A stretch of 64,000 nucleotides of DNA from Kitasatospora sp. SolWspMP-SS2h (GCF_003259315.1 NZ_QLLT01000006.1:195166-259165); one strand, 5' to 3'; shown: positions 1 to 10,531, counted from the first letter of the stretch. Numbers and translations are program-made. The notes: generated by a model not told the origin, from the sequence alone.

Positions 1-1
1 C

Positions 2-865
2 GTGGTGCTGGTCACCGGGGACGGCGACCTGCTGCCCGGCGTCGCCTCCGCCAAGGAGCACGGCGTCGCCGTCCACCTGTGGGCGCTGGAGGCCGCCGAC
101 GGGGACTTCAACCAGTCCGAGGAACTGGTCGGCGAGGCCGACGAGCGCCGGGTGCTGGACCGCGCCTGGATCCAGCGCTGGGCCCGCCCCCGGGAGGCCG
201 CCGCCGAGCCGGTCGCCCCCGTCGCGGTGCTGCCCGCCGCACCCCGGCCCCGCCCCGTCCCGCCGCTGCCCGCCGCCGCGGCCGTCCCCGCACCCGCCGC
301 CGTCCCCGTCCCCGCCGCCGCGACGGCCGCCCGCAGCGCCCCGCTGCGGGTCATCCCCACCCCCAAGGACCTGGCCGGACGCGCCGCCCCCGGCCCGCCC
401 CCCGACCCCGCCCCGGCCGCCGCCGCCCCGGCCGCCGCCGGCCCGGTGCTGCGCTGGTCCTCCGAGCGCGGCTGGGTCGACCGCGCCGACACCGCCACCG
501 CCGCCGACGCGCTGCCCGCCCTGGACCGGATCACCACCTCCGCCCAGCGCTGGGCCGACCGCGAGGAGGACATCACCAGCGTCGGCGGCGACCCGCAGGA
601 GGTCGGCCAGGTCTTCGCCCGCCGCTGGCTCGACCGCCTCGCCGCCACCGAGCGCCCCGCCCTGCTGTGGACCGACCACCCGCGCATCCCGCACCGCCTG
701 GACGGCGAACTGCTGCGCTACGCCGCCCGGTTCGGCCTGCTCGCGCACAAGGAGGACCAGATCGACGAACAGGACAGGTACGCCATCCGGGAGGGCTTCT
801 GGAAGGAGCTCGCCGCCCGCGTCCCCGACCCCCGGCCCGCCGCGCAGGCCCGGCAGGACAGCTGA
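2..865 (+). CDS. NYN-domain (PIN-like) protein, 5' truncated
   Basis: The reading frame is already open at the window edge, so the N-terminus is missing. The first visible residues, VTGDGDLLPGV, match the end of a NYN/PIN-like nuclease domain, where acidic residues in a 'SGDGDF'-type turn help bind metal. A long Pro/Ala-rich linker follows (about residues 70-155). A C-terminal globular domain then begins near LRWSSERGWVDRAD and runs to the TGA. The family consists of predicted RNA-processing or RNA-degrading enzymes; the substrate is unknown. No full start can be assigned. The next gene starts 67 bp downstream with its own -10 box, so co-transcription is not needed. Confidence 0.7.
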   Translation: MVLVTGDGDLLPGVASAKEHGVAVHLWALEAADGDFNQSEELVGEADERRVLDRAWIQRWARPREAAAEPVAPVAVLPAAPRPRPVPPLPAAAAVPAPAAVPVPAAATAARSAPLRVIPTPKDLAGRAAPGPPPDPAPAAAAPAAAGPVLRWSSERGWVDRADTATAADALPALDRITTSAQRWADREEDITSVGGDPQEVGQVFARRWLDRLAATERPALLWTDHPRIPHRLDGELLRYAARFGLLAHKEDQIDEQDRYAIREGFWKELAARVPDPRPAAQARQDS

Positions 866-917
866 CGCCCGGGCCGACTTGCCCACCCCGCGTGTCCGGA
901 ACGCCCTTTACGGCGCG

Positions 918-931
918 TAGAGTCTTCCGTC
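918..931 (+). promoter_or_regulatory. Candidate -10 box, ABC transporter operon
   Basis: TAGAGT (918-923) fits the actinobacterial -10 consensus TANNNT. It ends 8 nt before the GTG at 932 and there is no Shine-Dalgarno, so a leaderless transcript is likely. No clear -35 hexamer is visible. Confidence 0.4.
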
Positions 932-1893
<962 letters not shown>

Positions 1894-1897
<4 letters not shown>

Positions 1898-2688
1898 CCC
1901 TGCTCGACGCCCCCGCCGTCACCACCGCGCCCGCGCCGCTCGCCCCCGCCGCCCGGCTGCTGCCCGCGCTGGCCGCCGTCTACCGGGCCCAGCTGGCCCG
2001 CGCCAAGGTCTCCCGGATTCCGCTGCTGTTCGTCGCCACCTTCCAGTCGATCGGCATCCTGGTGATGATGCGCGGCGTCGTCGACCCCGGCGACAACCCC
2101 TCCGCGCACGCCGTGGTGGCCGGCTCCGCCGTCCTGGTGGTCGCCTTCGTCGCGCTCAACCTGCTCGCCCAGTACTTCGGCAGGCTGCGCGCCACCGGCG
2201 GCCTCGACCACTACGCGACGCTGCCGGTGCCGCCCGCCTCCGTGGTGCTCGGCACCGCCGCCGCCTACGCCTCCTTCACCGTGCCCGGGGTCTTCGTCAC
2301 CGCCGGGGCCGGCTGCTGGATGTTCGGACTGCCCCTCGCCCGGCTGTGGATCCTGCTCGCGGTGGTCCCGCTCGCCGGCGCCGCGCTGGCCGGCCTCGGC
2401 GCCGCCCTCGGCCTGCTCGCCCCCCGCCAGGAGCTCGCCACCCTCGCCGGACAGCTCGGCATGTCCGCCGCCCTGCTGCTCGGCGTCCTGCCCGCCTCCC
2501 GGCTCCCCGAGCCGGTCCAGTGGCTGCGCGACCTGCTGCCCTCCAGCTACGGCGTCGACGCCTTCGCGCTCACCTTCGCCCCGCACCCCGACTGGGCCCG
2601 GATCACCCTCGACCTCGGCGTCTGCGGCGCGGTCGGCCTGGTCTCGCTCACCCTCGCCACCTGGGCGTACCGGCGCGCCGCGAGCTGA
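1894..2688 (+). CDS. ABC-2 type transporter permease
   Basis: This 264-aa integral membrane protein starts inside the stop codon of the ATPase gene (ATGA overlap). About six hydrophobic segments can be seen: after a cytosolic N-terminus (AAVYRAQLARAKVSR), around PLLFVATFQSIGILVMM, the VVAGSAVLVVAFVALN stretch, a middle pair, LGMSAALLLGVLPA, and the last near LGVCGAVGLVSLTLAT. The motif LPSSYGVDAF before the final helix is typical of ABC-2 permeases of the DrrB/NodJ kind. With the upstream ATPase it should form a homodimeric exporter. The ligand is unknown. Confidence 0.85.
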
Positions 2689-2727
2689 CCCGGCCGCGAC
2701 CCGGGGGCGGGGCGCCGCCCGGCCGAC

Positions 2728-2867
2728 GGGTGCGGCGTCCGCCGTGGTCGTTGTCCGGCCGAGATCGACATCCGCCCGGGCCGACATGCTGCGTCCTCGG
2801 GCCGGTGGGTGCGGTGTTCGCCGTGGTCGTTGTCCGGTCGAGATCGACATCCGCCCGGGCCGACATG
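2728..2867 (+). repeat. Two 61-bp direct repeats between permease and DUF2567 gene
   Basis: Copies lie at 2728-2788 and 2807-2867 with only three mismatches and a 79-bp period. Each copy ends with ATCCGCCCGGGCCGACATG. A related 13-mer (CGCCCGGGCCGAC) also sits just after the NYN gene stop (about 868-880). The second copy ends 13 bp before the next start codon, so it may carry promoter or operator function. Confidence 0.85.
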
Positions 2868-2880
2868 AAACGATGGGCCC

Positions 2881-3528
2881 GTGACCGTACCGAACACACC
2901 CGCGGGTGGCTCGCCCGGGCCGGACCCCTTCGCCCCGCCCTTCCCGCCGCAGCCGTCCGACCGCGCGAAGCGGCCGCCGATCGGCCCCGAACTGCGGATC
3001 GGAGCGATCATCACCCTCGTCGGAGCGGTCCTCGGCGTGGTGCTCGGCCTGCTCTGGCTCTGGCTCGCCCCCCGGGTCGGTTACGCCGTCCAGGACGACC
3101 ACATCCTCTACCGGGACCCGGAGGGCGAGGAGCTGATCGGCGCGGTCGGCGTCTTCTCGCTGCTCGGCCTGGGCCTCGGCCTGCTTACCTCGCTCGGCGC
3201 CTTCCTGTGGACCCGCGCCCGCGGCGGCGGCGTCGCCGTCGCCGTCGGCCTGGCCGTCGGCGGCCTGCTCGGCTCGGTGATCGCCTGGCAGCTCGGCACC
3301 CGCCTCGGCGCCACCTCCGACCTGCGCGCCCACGCGCTGTCCGTCGGCAACGGCGGCACCTTCGACGGGCCGCTGGAACTCACCGCGAAGGGGGCGCTGA
3401 TGGTCTGGCCGATGACGGCCATGATCCTGCTGCTCGCCCTCTCCGCGACGTTCGGCAAGCGCGAGCCGGACCGCCCCCCGTACTGGGAGACCCCGGGGCC
3501 GGTGCCGCCCCCGGCCGACCGGGCCTGA
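2881..3528 (+). CDS. DUF2567 membrane protein
   Basis: This 215-aa protein of unknown function has a Pro-rich cytosolic N-terminus (about 35 residues) and then four hydrophobic segments: IGAIITLVGAVLGVVLGLLW, GVFSLLGLGLGLLTSLGAFL, VAVAVGLAVGGLLGSVIAW, and MVWPMTAMILLLALSA near the end. A conserved extracytoplasmic loop, APRVGYAVQDDHILYRDPEG, follows the first helix. This arrangement is characteristic of the actinobacterial DUF2567 family. The GTG start lies 6 nt after a possible -10 (AACGAT, 2869-2874). It is convergent with the deacylase gene; a GC-rich palindrome spans the gap. Confidence 0.75.
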   Translation: MTVPNTPAGGSPGPDPFAPPFPPQPSDRAKRPPIGPELRIGAIITLVGAVLGVVLGLLWLWLAPRVGYAVQDDHILYRDPEGEELIGAVGVFSLLGLGLGLLTSLGAFLWTRARGGGVAVAVGLAVGGLLGSVIAWQLGTRLGATSDLRAHALSVGNGGTFDGPLELTAKGALMVWPMTAMILLLALSATFGKREPDRPPYWETPGPVPPPADRA

Positions 3529-3545
3529 GCCCGGGCCCCGGGCTC
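3527..3545. terminator. Palindrome between convergent genes
   Basis: GAGCCCGGG and CCCGGGCTC arms of 9 bp around a single central base overlap the stop of the DUF2567 gene and lie 8 bp from the stop of the convergent deacylase gene. It could act as a short bidirectional terminator, although there is no T-tract. Confidence 0.4.
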
Positions 3546-3552
3546 CCCGGGT

Positions 3553-4044
3553 TCACTCCCGCGCGATGGGGGCGGTCAGCGCGGCGGTGAGGCGGACCAG
3601 GTCGGCCGGGGCGAGTTCGACCTCGGTGCCGCGGCGGCCGGCGGAGACGAAGACGGTGGGGTGGGCGAGGACGCCGGAGTCGATCACGGTGCGCAGCCTG
3701 CGGCGCTGGCCGAGCGGGGAGATGCCGCCGACCACGTAGCCGGTGGAGCGCTCGGCGGCGGCCGGGTCGGCCATGGCGGCGCGCTTGGCGCCGAGCGCGG
3801 CGGCCAGCGCCTTGAGGTCGAGCCGGCCGGAGACCGGGACGACGGCGACGGCGAGGGTGCCGTCGGCCTCGGCGAGCAGGGTCTTGAACACCCGGCCGGG
3901 GGAGACGCCCATCGCCTCGGCGGCCTCCGCGCCGTAGGAGGCGGCGGCCGGGTCGTGGGCGTACTCGTGGACGGTGAACGGGACGCCGGCGGTGTCGAGG
4001 GCGACGGTGGCGGGGGTGCCGCCGGGGGACTTCTTCTTGGCCAC
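3553..4044 (-). CDS. ybaK: YbaK/EbsC-family aminoacyl-tRNA deacylase
   Basis: This 163-aa protein belongs to the YbaK/ProX editing-domain family, whose members hydrolyse misacylated tRNA (Cys-tRNA-Pro for YbaK). Visible family features are HEYAHDP near the N-terminus, the RVFKTLLAE motif with the conserved lysine, VPVSGRLDLKALA, and the GGISPLGQRRRL loop. Length matches free-standing YbaK (about 160 aa). It is transcribed away from the LON-domain gene 8 bp upstream and is probably co-transcribed with it. The exact tRNA substrate is inferred from family only. Confidence 0.88.
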   Translation of the reverse strand: MAKKKSPGGTPATVALDTAGVPFTVHEYAHDPAAASYGAEAAEAMGVSPGRVFKTLLAEADGTLAVAVVPVSGRLDLKALAAALGAKRAAMADPAAAERSTGYVVGGISPLGQRRRLRTVIDSGVLAHPTVFVSAGRRGTEVELAPADLVRLTAALTAPIARE

Positions 4045-4052
4045 GGAGGTCC

Positions 4053-4781
4053 TCAGTTGGGGCTGAACGCCTGCCGGGTGAGGTCGGCGGCGGGCAGCGA
4101 GGGGAGTCTGGCGAGGACCGCGCTCTCGTGCCGGAGCAGGGCGAGTTCGCGGGTCAGGCGCTGGGCGGTGTCGGGGCAGGCGAGGAGTTCCTGCTTGTCC
4201 TTGGTGGAGAGCGAGGTGGCGGCGGCGACCAGGTAGGAGAGCACCTGCGGGTCGTCCGGGAGCTCGGACTCGCCGCTGAGGGTGGCCTCGCGGGCCCCGG
4301 CCAGCCGCTTCTGGTAGGTGCGGAAGGCGCGTTCGACGCCGGCGGCGAGCGCGCCGGAGCCCTCGCCGGGCTCCTCGGGGAGCACCGAGACCTCGCCGAC
4401 CAGGTAGGGGCCGCTCGCGTCGAGGGCGCGCAGCCGGAACCGGGTGGTGCCGGTGACCAGCAATTCGTACCGGCCCTCGGGCTGCTCGCGGACGGAGGCG
4501 ACGTCGGCGACGCAGCCGACCGCGTACAGCGCGTCCAGCGGATCGCCGCCGGGGGCGCCGATGCCCTCCAGCGGGCCCGCCGGGCCCTCGCTCTCGCGGA
4601 CCGGGGTGGTTCCCCGGCCGTCCTTGACGGCGACCACGCCGAAGCGGCGCGGTGCGTCCTCGGGCTGTTCCAGCAGATCGGCGACCAGGTGGCGGTAGCG
4701 CTCCTCGAAGACGTACAGGGGCATCACCAGGCCCGGGTACAGGACCGTGTTGAGCGGGAAGAGCGGAAGCCGATCAGTCAC
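4053..4781 (-). CDS. LON peptidase substrate-binding domain protein
   Basis: This 242-aa protein consists of a LON N-terminal (PUA-like) domain without ATPase or protease modules. The diagnostic start LPLFPLNTVLYPGLVMPL, followed by VFEERYRHL, matches the family. A helical C-terminal half (YLVAAATSLSTKDKQELL) resembles the Lon N-domain helical bundle. The GTG start gives MTDRLPLFPLN with no extra N-terminal residues. It is upstream of ybaK on the same strand with an 8-bp gap. The role is not established in this family; substrate recognition or chaperone-like binding is a guess. Confidence 0.85.
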   Translation of the reverse strand: MTDRLPLFPLNTVLYPGLVMPLYVFEERYRHLVADLLEQPEDAPRRFGVVAVKDGRGTTPVRESEGPAGPLEGIGAPGGDPLDALYAVGCVADVASVREQPEGRYELLVTGTTRFRLRALDASGPYLVGEVSVLPEEPGEGSGALAAGVERAFRTYQKRLAGAREATLSGESELPDDPQVLSYLVAAATSLSTKDKQELLACPDTAQRLTRELALLRHESAVLARLPSLPAADLTRQAFSPN

Positions 4782-4843
4782 GGCGGACAGCGTAGTTGGC
4801 GGCGGGCCGCCGCCGCGCCGCGGTTCCCCCGCGACCGGGGGTG

Positions 4844-6592
4844 TCAGCCGCGCTGGAGCAGCCGGGTGACGCCGGCCACGGCGGTGGTGGCGAGCACCCA
4901 GCCGGTCAGCACCAGGGCGGTGGCGACCCACTGGCCGGTGCGGTCCGGGTTCCAGCCGTTCTGGCCGAGGTCGATCAGCGGGAGGACCTTGCCGGCCGCG
5001 TACAGGGCCGGGTTCCAGACCACCTTCTCGTCGGCCTTGACCGGCGCGGGCTGGTGCCCGGCGAAGTACGCGGTGCCCAGCGCCCAGGCCAGCACCAGCC
5101 AGGCGGCGGCCCGGCCGGGGCGGTAGCCGTAGCCGACGGCGGCGTCCTGGAGGTGGCCCCAGACCCGGCCGGGCAGCGGCAGGGTGCGCCGGCGGCGGCG
5201 CTGCTTGGCGTGCAGGACGGCGCGGGCGTCCTCGTCGGCGCCGTCGCGGCGCAGGGCGGCGGCGAGCTGCTCGTACGCCTCGGGGCGGAACTCCCGGCCG
5301 GAGTCGACCCAGGCGATCCGGCGCTCCAGCGGGAAGGGGCCGACGGGGCGCAGTGACTCGTAGGTGAAGCCGGTGAGCGAGACGTGGTGCGCGGTGGGCC
5401 AGGCGTCGGGCGAGTCGACCAGGTTGCCGATCCGGGCCCGGTTGAGGGTGACCGGGCCGGTGGGCGGGGTGTCGCAGGCGAAGCGGAGTTCGGGGGTCTG
5501 GATCCGGCTGAGCGCGAGCTCCTCGCCCGGGCCGAGGTGGAACTCGGCGCCGGTGATCAGGCAGGCGTTGTCGAAACGCCCGTCGGAGAGCCGGATCCTG
5601 CCCCGGGCCCGGAACGGGGTGTGGGTGGTGTCCCGGTCGTGCGCGGTGCCCGCGGACTCGCCGTAGCCGGAGCCGTAGACGGTGCGCGAGCCGGCCCAGT
5701 TGGCGTCCTCCGAGCCGGACAGGTACAGGGTGTGGCCGACGGTGATCCGGGCCGCGTTGAGCGCGTTCGGGTTGTCCGGGCCGACGGCCCGCAGCGAGCT
5801 GCCGCGCAGCGAGAGCCGGCCGCCGATCCGGGCCGAGCGCAGGCTCAGCTCGCCGAGCAGCTCGATCCGTTCGGCCTCGCAGTCCTGGTTGACGGTGAGC
5901 CCGTCGGCGGAGACCGCCCGCCCGTACGCGTCGGGGCCGACGGCGGACTGGTTGAGCAGCAGGTCGGTGCCGATCCGGGCGTCGGTGAGCCGGATGCCGC
6001 CGGGTATGCCGCAGCGGGCGAGGTGCACGTCGCCCTCGGTGGCCAGCCGGGAGCCCTCCAGCCGGGGCAGGGCGCAGGAGACGATCCGCAGGGTGCCGGC
6101 GGTGGCCTCGGAGAGCAGCAGCTTGCGTTCGAAGCGGCAGAGCTGGAACTCGACGTAGCAGCCGATCCGGCCGCCGGCCAGGGTGAACTCGCCGGTGATC
6201 CGGGCGCCGGTGAGCTTGAGCGCGGTGACCTTGCCGGGGGCGGCCTCCGGGCCGTGCAGGAGCAGCCGGGCGATCACCTCGGCGCGGACGGTGCGCTCCG
6301 GGCCCCACGGCGCGCCGGTGAACGGGTCGTCCGAGCCGTCCGGGCCGTGGCCGGTGCCGTCCTGGTCCGGGCGGTCCACGCCGTCCGGGTCGTGGCCATG
6401 GCCGGTGCCGCCCTCGTCCGGGCCGTGGCCGGTGCCGTCCTGGTCCGCCGGGCGGACGGCCCGCCCGGCGGGGGCGGGGAGCAGCAGCTCGACCGGGCCG
6501 CTCCCGGCCCGCAGGTCGTACACCTCGCCGTGCCGGAAGGCGTCCCACAGGCCGCGCTCGGTGTCGGTCCAGTCGTCCGGTGCCTGCTCCAC
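4844..6592 (-). CDS. Large membrane-anchored protein with beta-helix-like repeats (annotated 'oxidoreductase' in relatives)
   Basis: This 582-aa protein has an acidic Gly/His/Asp-rich linker (about residues 40-85) containing repeats of the GTGHGPD type. A long region follows of short repeats with alternating hydrophobics, such as [19 protein letters not shown] and [19 protein letters not shown]. These look like pentapeptide or right-handed beta-helix coils (residues about 110-390). The C-terminus has two hydrophobic helices ([17 protein letters not shown] and [18 protein letters not shown]) separated by about 40 residues. Homologues in Streptomyces carry the label 'membrane-associated oxidoreductase', but I see no Rossmann or cofactor motif to support a redox role. 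The GTG start follows a GGGGGG Shine-Dalgarno at about 4 nt. Confidence 0.7.
   Translation of the reverse strand: MEQAPDDWTDTERGLWDAFRHGEVYDLRAGSGPVELLLPAPAGRAVRPADQDGTGHGPDEGGTGHGHDPDGVDRPDQDGTGHGPDGSDDPFTGAPWGPERTVRAEVIARLLLHGPEAAPGKVTALKLTGARITGEFTLAGGRIGCYVEFQLCRFERKLLLSEATAGTLRIVSCALPRLEGSRLATEGDVHLARCGIPGGIRLTDARIGTDLLLNQSAVGPDAYGRAVSADGLTVNQDCEAERIELLGELSLRSARIGGRLSLRGSSLRAVGPDNPNALNAARITVGHTLYLSGSEDANWAGSRTVYGSGYGESAGTAHDRDTTHTPFRARGRIRLSDGRFDNACLITGAEFHLGPGEELALSRIQTPELRFACDTPPTGPVTLNRARIGNLVDSPDAWPTAHHVSLTGFTYESLRPVGPFPLERRIAWVDSGREFRPEAYEQLAAALRRDGADEDARAVLHAKQRRRRRTLPLPGRVWGHLQDAAVGYGYRPGRAAAWLVLAWALGTAYFAGHQPAPVKADEKVVWNPALYAAGKVLPLIDLGQNGWNPDRTGQWVATALVLTGWVLATTAVAGVTRLLQRG
6338..6447. 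repeat. Direct repeats in the linker of the membrane protein gene
   Basis: A perfect 32-bp repeat (6338-6369 and 6416-6447, period 78 bp) begins GTCCGGGCCGTGGCCGGTGC. A degenerate third copy lies between them (about 6382-6409). They encode the [14 protein letters not shown] linker repeats, so copy number probably varies between strains by slippage. Confidence 0.8.
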
Positions 6593-6673
6593 CGCGCCCC
6601 CCGATGATCTTGGTCTCGTCTCACCTTTCGTATCACGGACTGAAATGCCGGGCTGTCGGTTTTCGCCACTCCT

Positions 6674-6686
6674 TACACTTGGGCCT
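6674..6686 (+). promoter_or_regulatory. Candidate -10 box of the his operon
   Basis: TACACT (6674-6679) ends 7 nt before the GTG of hisD. With a normal -10 to +1 distance, transcription would begin at or 1 nt before the start codon, giving a leaderless his mRNA. No Shine-Dalgarno is present before the GTG. Confidence 0.45.
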
Positions 6687-8021
6687 GTGATCTCTCGAAT
6701 CGACCTCCGCGGCTCCTCCACGGACCCGCGCGACGTGCTCCCCCGTGCCGAGTTCGACGTCGAAGCCGCCCTGGAGAAGGTGCGGCCGATCGCCGAGGAC
6801 GTGCGCCATCGCGGGGTCGCGGCGCTGATCGAGATCACCGAGCGCTTCGACGGCGTCCGGCTGGAGTCCACCCGCGTCCCCGCGGAGCAGATCGCCGGGG
6901 CGCTGGAGCAGCTGGACCCGAAGGTGCGCGCCGCGCTGGAGGAGTCGATCCGCCGGGCCCGCGCCGTCCACGCCGACCAGCGCCGGGTCGGCCACACCAC
7001 GCAGGTGGTGCCCGGCGGCACCGTCACCCAGCGCTGGGTGCCGGTCGACCGGGTCGGCCTGTACGTGCCGGGCGGCCTGGCGGTCTACCCGTCCTCCGTG
7101 GTGATGAACGTGGTGCCCGCCCAGGAGGCCGGGGTGGCCGGCATCGCCGTCACCTCGCCGCCGCAGAAGGCGTTCGGCGGCCGGGTCCACCCGACCATCC
7201 TGGCGGCCTGCGCGCTGCTCGGCGTGGACGAGGTGTACGCGGTCGGCGGCGCCCAGGCGGTCGCGATGTTCGCGCTCGGCACCGAGGAGTGCGCGCCGGT
7301 CAACCTGGTCACCGGCCCCGGCAACATCTACGTCGCCGCCGCCAAGCGCCTGTTCGCGGGCCGGATCGGCATCGACTCGGAGGCCGGCCCGACCGAGATC
7401 ATGGTGCTCGCCGACGACACCGCGGACGCCGCGGAGGTCGCCGCCGACCTGATCAGCCAGGCCGAGCACGGCCCGACCTCCGGCTCGGTGCTGGTCACCG
7501 CCTCCCCGCTGCTGGCCGACGCCGTCGAGGCCGAGCTCAAGGCGCAGGTCGCCCGCACCCGGCACTCCGAGCGGGTGGCCGAGGCGCTCGGCGGCCCGCA
7601 GTCCGGCATCATCCTGGTCGACGACCTGGAGCAGGGCCTCGCGGTGGTCAACGCCTACGCCGCCGAGCACCTGGAGATCCAGACCGCCGACCCGCACGCC
7701 GTCTCCGAGCGGGTCCGCAACGCGGGCGCGATCTTCCTCGGCCGCTTCACCCCGGTCTCGCTGGGCGACTACGCGGCCGGCTCCAACCACGTGCTGCCCA
7801 CCGGCGGCTGCGCCTGCCACTCCTCCGGCCTGTCCGTGCAGACCTTCCTGCGCGGCGTCCAGGTGGTCGAGTACGACCGCGCGGCGCTGGCCGGGATCGC
7901 CGCGCACGTGGTCAACCTGTCCGAGGCCGAGGACCTGCCCGGCCACGGCGACGCCGTCAAGGCCCGTTTCATCGGAGATGAACAGAATTGGCACAGCGAC
8001 TGGACGGTACCCCGCGCGTGA
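6687..8021 (+). CDS. hisD: Histidinol dehydrogenase
   Basis: This 444-aa cytosolic enzyme oxidises L-histidinol to L-histidine in two NAD-dependent steps, the last stage of histidine synthesis. Family features are [17 protein letters not shown] (substrate and NAD region), the [13 protein letters not shown] loop, [12 protein letters not shown], the zinc/substrate segment [12 protein letters not shown], and the catalytic Glu-His pair in [10 protein letters not shown]. Length equals the usual 430-445 aa. GTG start: homology begins at ISRIDLRG and a -10 box lies directly upstream. It is the first gene of the operon; its TGA overlaps the GTG of hisC. Confidence 0.97.
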   Translation: MISRIDLRGSSTDPRDVLPRAEFDVEAALEKVRPIAEDVRHRGVAALIEITERFDGVRLESTRVPAEQIAGALEQLDPKVRAALEESIRRARAVHADQRRVGHTTQVVPGGTVTQRWVPVDRVGLYVPGGLAVYPSSVVMNVVPAQEAGVAGIAVTSPPQKAFGGRVHPTILAACALLGVDEVYAVGGAQAVAMFALGTEECAPVNLVTGPGNIYVAAAKRLFAGRIGIDSEAGPTEIMVLADDTADAAEVAADLISQAEHGPTSGSVLVTASPLLADAVEAELKAQVARTRHSERVAEALGGPQSGIILVDDLEQGLAVVNAYAAEHLEIQTADPHAVSERVRNAGAIFLGRFTPVSLGDYAAGSNHVLPTGGCACHSSGLSVQTFLRGVQVVEYDRAALAGIAAHVVNLSEAEDLPGHGDAVKARFIGDEQNWHSDWTVPRA

Positions 8022-9118
8022 CGAAGATCGACGACCTCCCGATCAGGGACGAGCTGCGCGGCCAGTCCCCGTACGGCGCACCGCAGTTGGACGTGCCCGT
8101 CCAACTCAACACCAACGAGAACCCGTACCCGCTGCCCGAGCCGCTGGTGGCCCGGATCGCCGAGCGGGTGGCCGAAGCCGCCCGGCAGCTCAACCGCTAC
8201 CCGGACCGGGACGCGGTCGAGCTGCGCACCGGCCTGGCGAAGTACCTCACCGACACCACCGGGCACGCGGTCACCAAGGACCAGGTGTGGGCCGCCAACG
8301 GCTCCAACGAGGTGCTCCAGCAGCTGCTGCAGACCTTCGGCGGGCCCGGCCGCACCGCGATCGGCTTCGAGCCCTCGTACTCGATGCACGCCCTGATCGC
8401 CCGCGGCACCGGCACCGGCTGGGTCTCCGGCCCGCGCCGCGCCGACTTCACCATCGACCTGGACGCGGCCCGGGCGGCGATCGCCGAGCTGCGCCCGGAC
8501 GTGGTCTTCGTCTGCTCGCCGAACAACCCGACCGGCACCGCCGTCGCGGCCGACACCGTGCTCGCCCTGTACGAGGCCGCGCAGGCCGCCGGGCCCAGCA
8601 TGGTGGTGGTCGACGAGGCGTACGTCGAGTTCTCGCACCGCGCCTCGCTGCTGCCGCTGCTCGAAGGCCGCCCGAACCTGGTGATCAGCCGCACCATGTC
8701 CAAGGCGTTCGGCGCGGCCGGCCTGCGGCTCGGCTACCTCGCCGCCGACCCGGCCGTGGTGGACGCGGTGCAGCTGGTCCGGCTGCCCTACCACCTGTCG
8801 GCCGTCACCCAGGCCACCGCGCTGGCCTGCCTGGAGCACACCGACACCCTGCTCGGCTACGTCGACCGGCTCAAGTCCGAGCGCGACCGGGTGGTGCTCG
8901 CCCTGCGCGGGCTGGGCCTCGACGTCACCGACTCCGACGCCAACTTCATCCAGTTCGGCCGCTTCGCCGACACCCGCGCGGTGTGGCGGGCGATCCTCGA
9001 CCAGGGCGTGCTGATCCGCGACAACGGCGTCCCCGGCTGGCTGCGCGTCACCGCCGGCACCCCCGCCGAGAACGACGCGTTCCTGAGCGCCGTCTCGCTT
9101 GCAACCAAGGAGCTGTAA
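8018..9118 (+). CDS. hisC: Histidinol-phosphate aminotransferase
   Basis: This 366-aa PLP enzyme transaminates imidazole-acetol phosphate to histidinol phosphate. Class I/II aminotransferase landmarks are the [11 protein letters not shown] substrate loop, [12 protein letters not shown], the CSPNNPTGT motif, VVDEAYVEF, and the PLP lysine K229 in [17 protein letters not shown]. The GTG at 8018 overlaps the hisD stop (GTGA) and gives the usual N-terminus [18 protein letters not shown] 30 bp upstream is possible but would sit within hisD without a ribosome site. Six bases separate it from hisB. Confidence 0.96.
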   Translation: MTKIDDLPIRDELRGQSPYGAPQLDVPVQLNTNENPYPLPEPLVARIAERVAEAARQLNRYPDRDAVELRTGLAKYLTDTTGHAVTKDQVWAANGSNEVLQQLLQTFGGPGRTAIGFEPSYSMHALIARGTGTGWVSGPRRADFTIDLDAARAAIAELRPDVVFVCSPNNPTGTAVAADTVLALYEAAQAAGPSMVVVDEAYVEFSHRASLLPLLEGRPNLVISRTMSKAFGAAGLRLGYLAADPAVVDAVQLVRLPYHLSAVTQATALACLEHTDTLLGYVDRLKSERDRVVLALRGLGLDVTDSDANFIQFGRFADTRAVWRAILDQGVLIRDNGVPGWLRVTAGTPAENDAFLSAVSLATKEL

Positions 9119-9124
9119 CCCCGC

Positions 9125-9718
9125 ATGTCCCGCATCGGCCGCGTCGAACGCACCACCAAGGAGACCTCCGTCCTGGTCGAGATCGACCTCGACGGAACCG
9201 GCAAGACGGACGTCTCCACGGGCGTCGGCTTCTACGACCACATGCTCGACCAGCTCGGCCGCCACGGCCTCTTCGACCTCACCGTCAAGACCGAGGGCGA
9301 CCTGCACATCGACACCCACCACACCATCGAGGACACCGCCCTCGCGCTCGGCGCCGCCTTCAAGCAGGCGCTCGGCGACAAGGTCGGCATCTACCGGTTC
9401 GGCAACTGCACCGTCCCGCTGGACGAGTCGCTGGCCCAGGTCACCGTCGACCTCTCCGGCCGCCCGTACCTGGTGCACACCGAGCCCGAGCGGATGGCCC
9501 CGATGATCGGCTCGTACGACACCACGATGACCCGGCACATCCTGGAGTCCTTCGTCGCCCAGGCCCAGATCGCCCTGCACGTGCACGTCCCGTACGGCCG
9601 CAACGCGCACCACATCGTCGAGTGCCAGTTCAAGGCGCTGGCCCGGGCGCTGCGCTACGCCTCCGAGCGCGACCCGCGCGCCGCCGGCATCCTGCCTTCC
9701 ACCAAGGGCGCGCTCTGA
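9125..9718 (+). CDS. hisB: Imidazoleglycerol-phosphate dehydratase
   Basis: This 197-aa monofunctional HisB lacks the phosphatase domain found in enterobacteria. It dehydrates imidazole-glycerol phosphate to imidazole-acetol phosphate. The metal-binding motifs are clear: GFYDHMLDQLGRHG, DTHHTIEDTALALG, and NAHHIVECQFKALARAL, supplying the His/Glu ligands of the manganese cluster. It follows hisC by 6 bp, and its TGA overlaps the ATG of the next small gene (TGATG). Confidence 0.96.
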   Translation: MSRIGRVERTTKETSVLVEIDLDGTGKTDVSTGVGFYDHMLDQLGRHGLFDLTVKTEGDLHIDTHHTIEDTALALGAAFKQALGDKVGIYRFGNCTVPLDESLAQVTVDLSGRPYLVHTEPERMAPMIGSYDTTMTRHILESFVAQAQIALHVHVPYGRNAHHIVECQFKALARALRYASERDPRAAGILPSTKGAL

Positions 9719-9861
9719 TGGCGACGCTGCTGATCGTCCTCGGGCTCTTCTTCGCGGGCGGCGTCTGGTCGTTCTGGAAGCAGAAGCTGCCCAAGGGCGT
9801 CGTCCTCGTCCTCGCCTTCGCCGCGGCCATGTGCCTGGCCGCCGGCATCATGCGCCTCTAG
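9718..9861 (+). CDS. 47-aa membrane peptide in the his operon
   Basis: This small protein (MATLLIVLGLFFAGGVWSFW at the N-terminus) has two short hydrophobic helices separated by a KQKLPKG basic turn, which predicts a hairpin in the membrane. Its ATG overlaps the hisB stop (TGATG), so translation is coupled, and hisH follows after 12 bp. A peptide of this kind sits at the same place in Streptomyces his operons, so it is probably a real, conserved gene. Function is unknown; I see no link to catalysis. Confidence 0.75.
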   Translation: MATLLIVLGLFFAGGVWSFWKQKLPKGVVLVLAFAAAMCLAAGIMRL

Positions 9862-9873
9862 GAGACCCCACCG

Positions 9874-10509
9874 ATGTCCAAGAACGTCGTGGTGCTGGAC
9901 TACGGCTCCGGCAACCTGCGCTCCGCCCAGCGCGCCGTCGAGCGCACCGGCGCCACCGTCACCGTCACCTCGGACTTCCGGCAGGCGCTGGACGCCGACG
10001 GCCTGCTGGTGCCCGGCGTCGGCGCCTTCGAGGCATGCATGCGCGGCCTCAGGGCCGTCCGCGGCGAGCAGGTCATCGGCCGCCGACTGGCCGGCGGCCG
10101 CCCGGTGCTCGGCATCTGCGTCGGCATGCAGATCCTGTTCGAGAAGGGCGTCGAGCACGGCGTGGAGACCGCCGGCTGCGACGAGTGGCCCGGCACCGTC
10201 GAGCCGCTGGACGCGCCGGTCGTCCCGCACATGGGCTGGAACACCGTCGACGCGCCCGCCGACACCCGGATGTTCGCCGGGATGGACGCCGACACCCGGT
10301 TCTACTTCGTGCACTCCTACGGCGTGCGGCACTGGGTGCTGGAGACCCACTCCGAGAAGATCCGCGCCCCCAGGGTCACCTGGGCCACCCACGGGCAGCC
10401 GTTCGTCGCCGCCGTGGAGAACGGCCCGCTCTGGGCCACCCAGTTCCACCCCGAGAAGTCCGGCGACGCCGGCGCCGCCCTGCTGACCAACTGGGTCGAC
10501 ACCCTCTGA
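9874..10509 (+). CDS. hisH: Imidazole glycerol phosphate synthase, glutaminase subunit
   Basis: This 211-aa class I glutamine amidotransferase releases ammonia from glutamine and feeds it to HisF. The nucleophile is C82 in [13 protein letters not shown]; the His-Glu of the triad is in [11 protein letters not shown] near the C-terminus. The N-terminal [11 protein letters not shown] and [10 protein letters not shown] motifs are typical. It starts at ATG after AGGAG and is separated from its partner hisF by priA and the RidA-like gene, as is usual in actinobacteria. Confidence 0.96.
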   Translation: MSKNVVVLDYGSGNLRSAQRAVERTGATVTVTSDFRQALDADGLLVPGVGAFEACMRGLRAVRGEQVIGRRLAGGRPVLGICVGMQILFEKGVEHGVETAGCDEWPGTVEPLDAPVVPHMGWNTVDAPADTRMFAGMDADTRFYFVHSYGVRHWVLETHSEKIRAPRVTWATHGQPFVAAVENGPLWATQFHPEKSGDAGAALLTNWVDTL

Positions 10510-10531
10510 CGACGGAAGAGTCCACCAGAAC

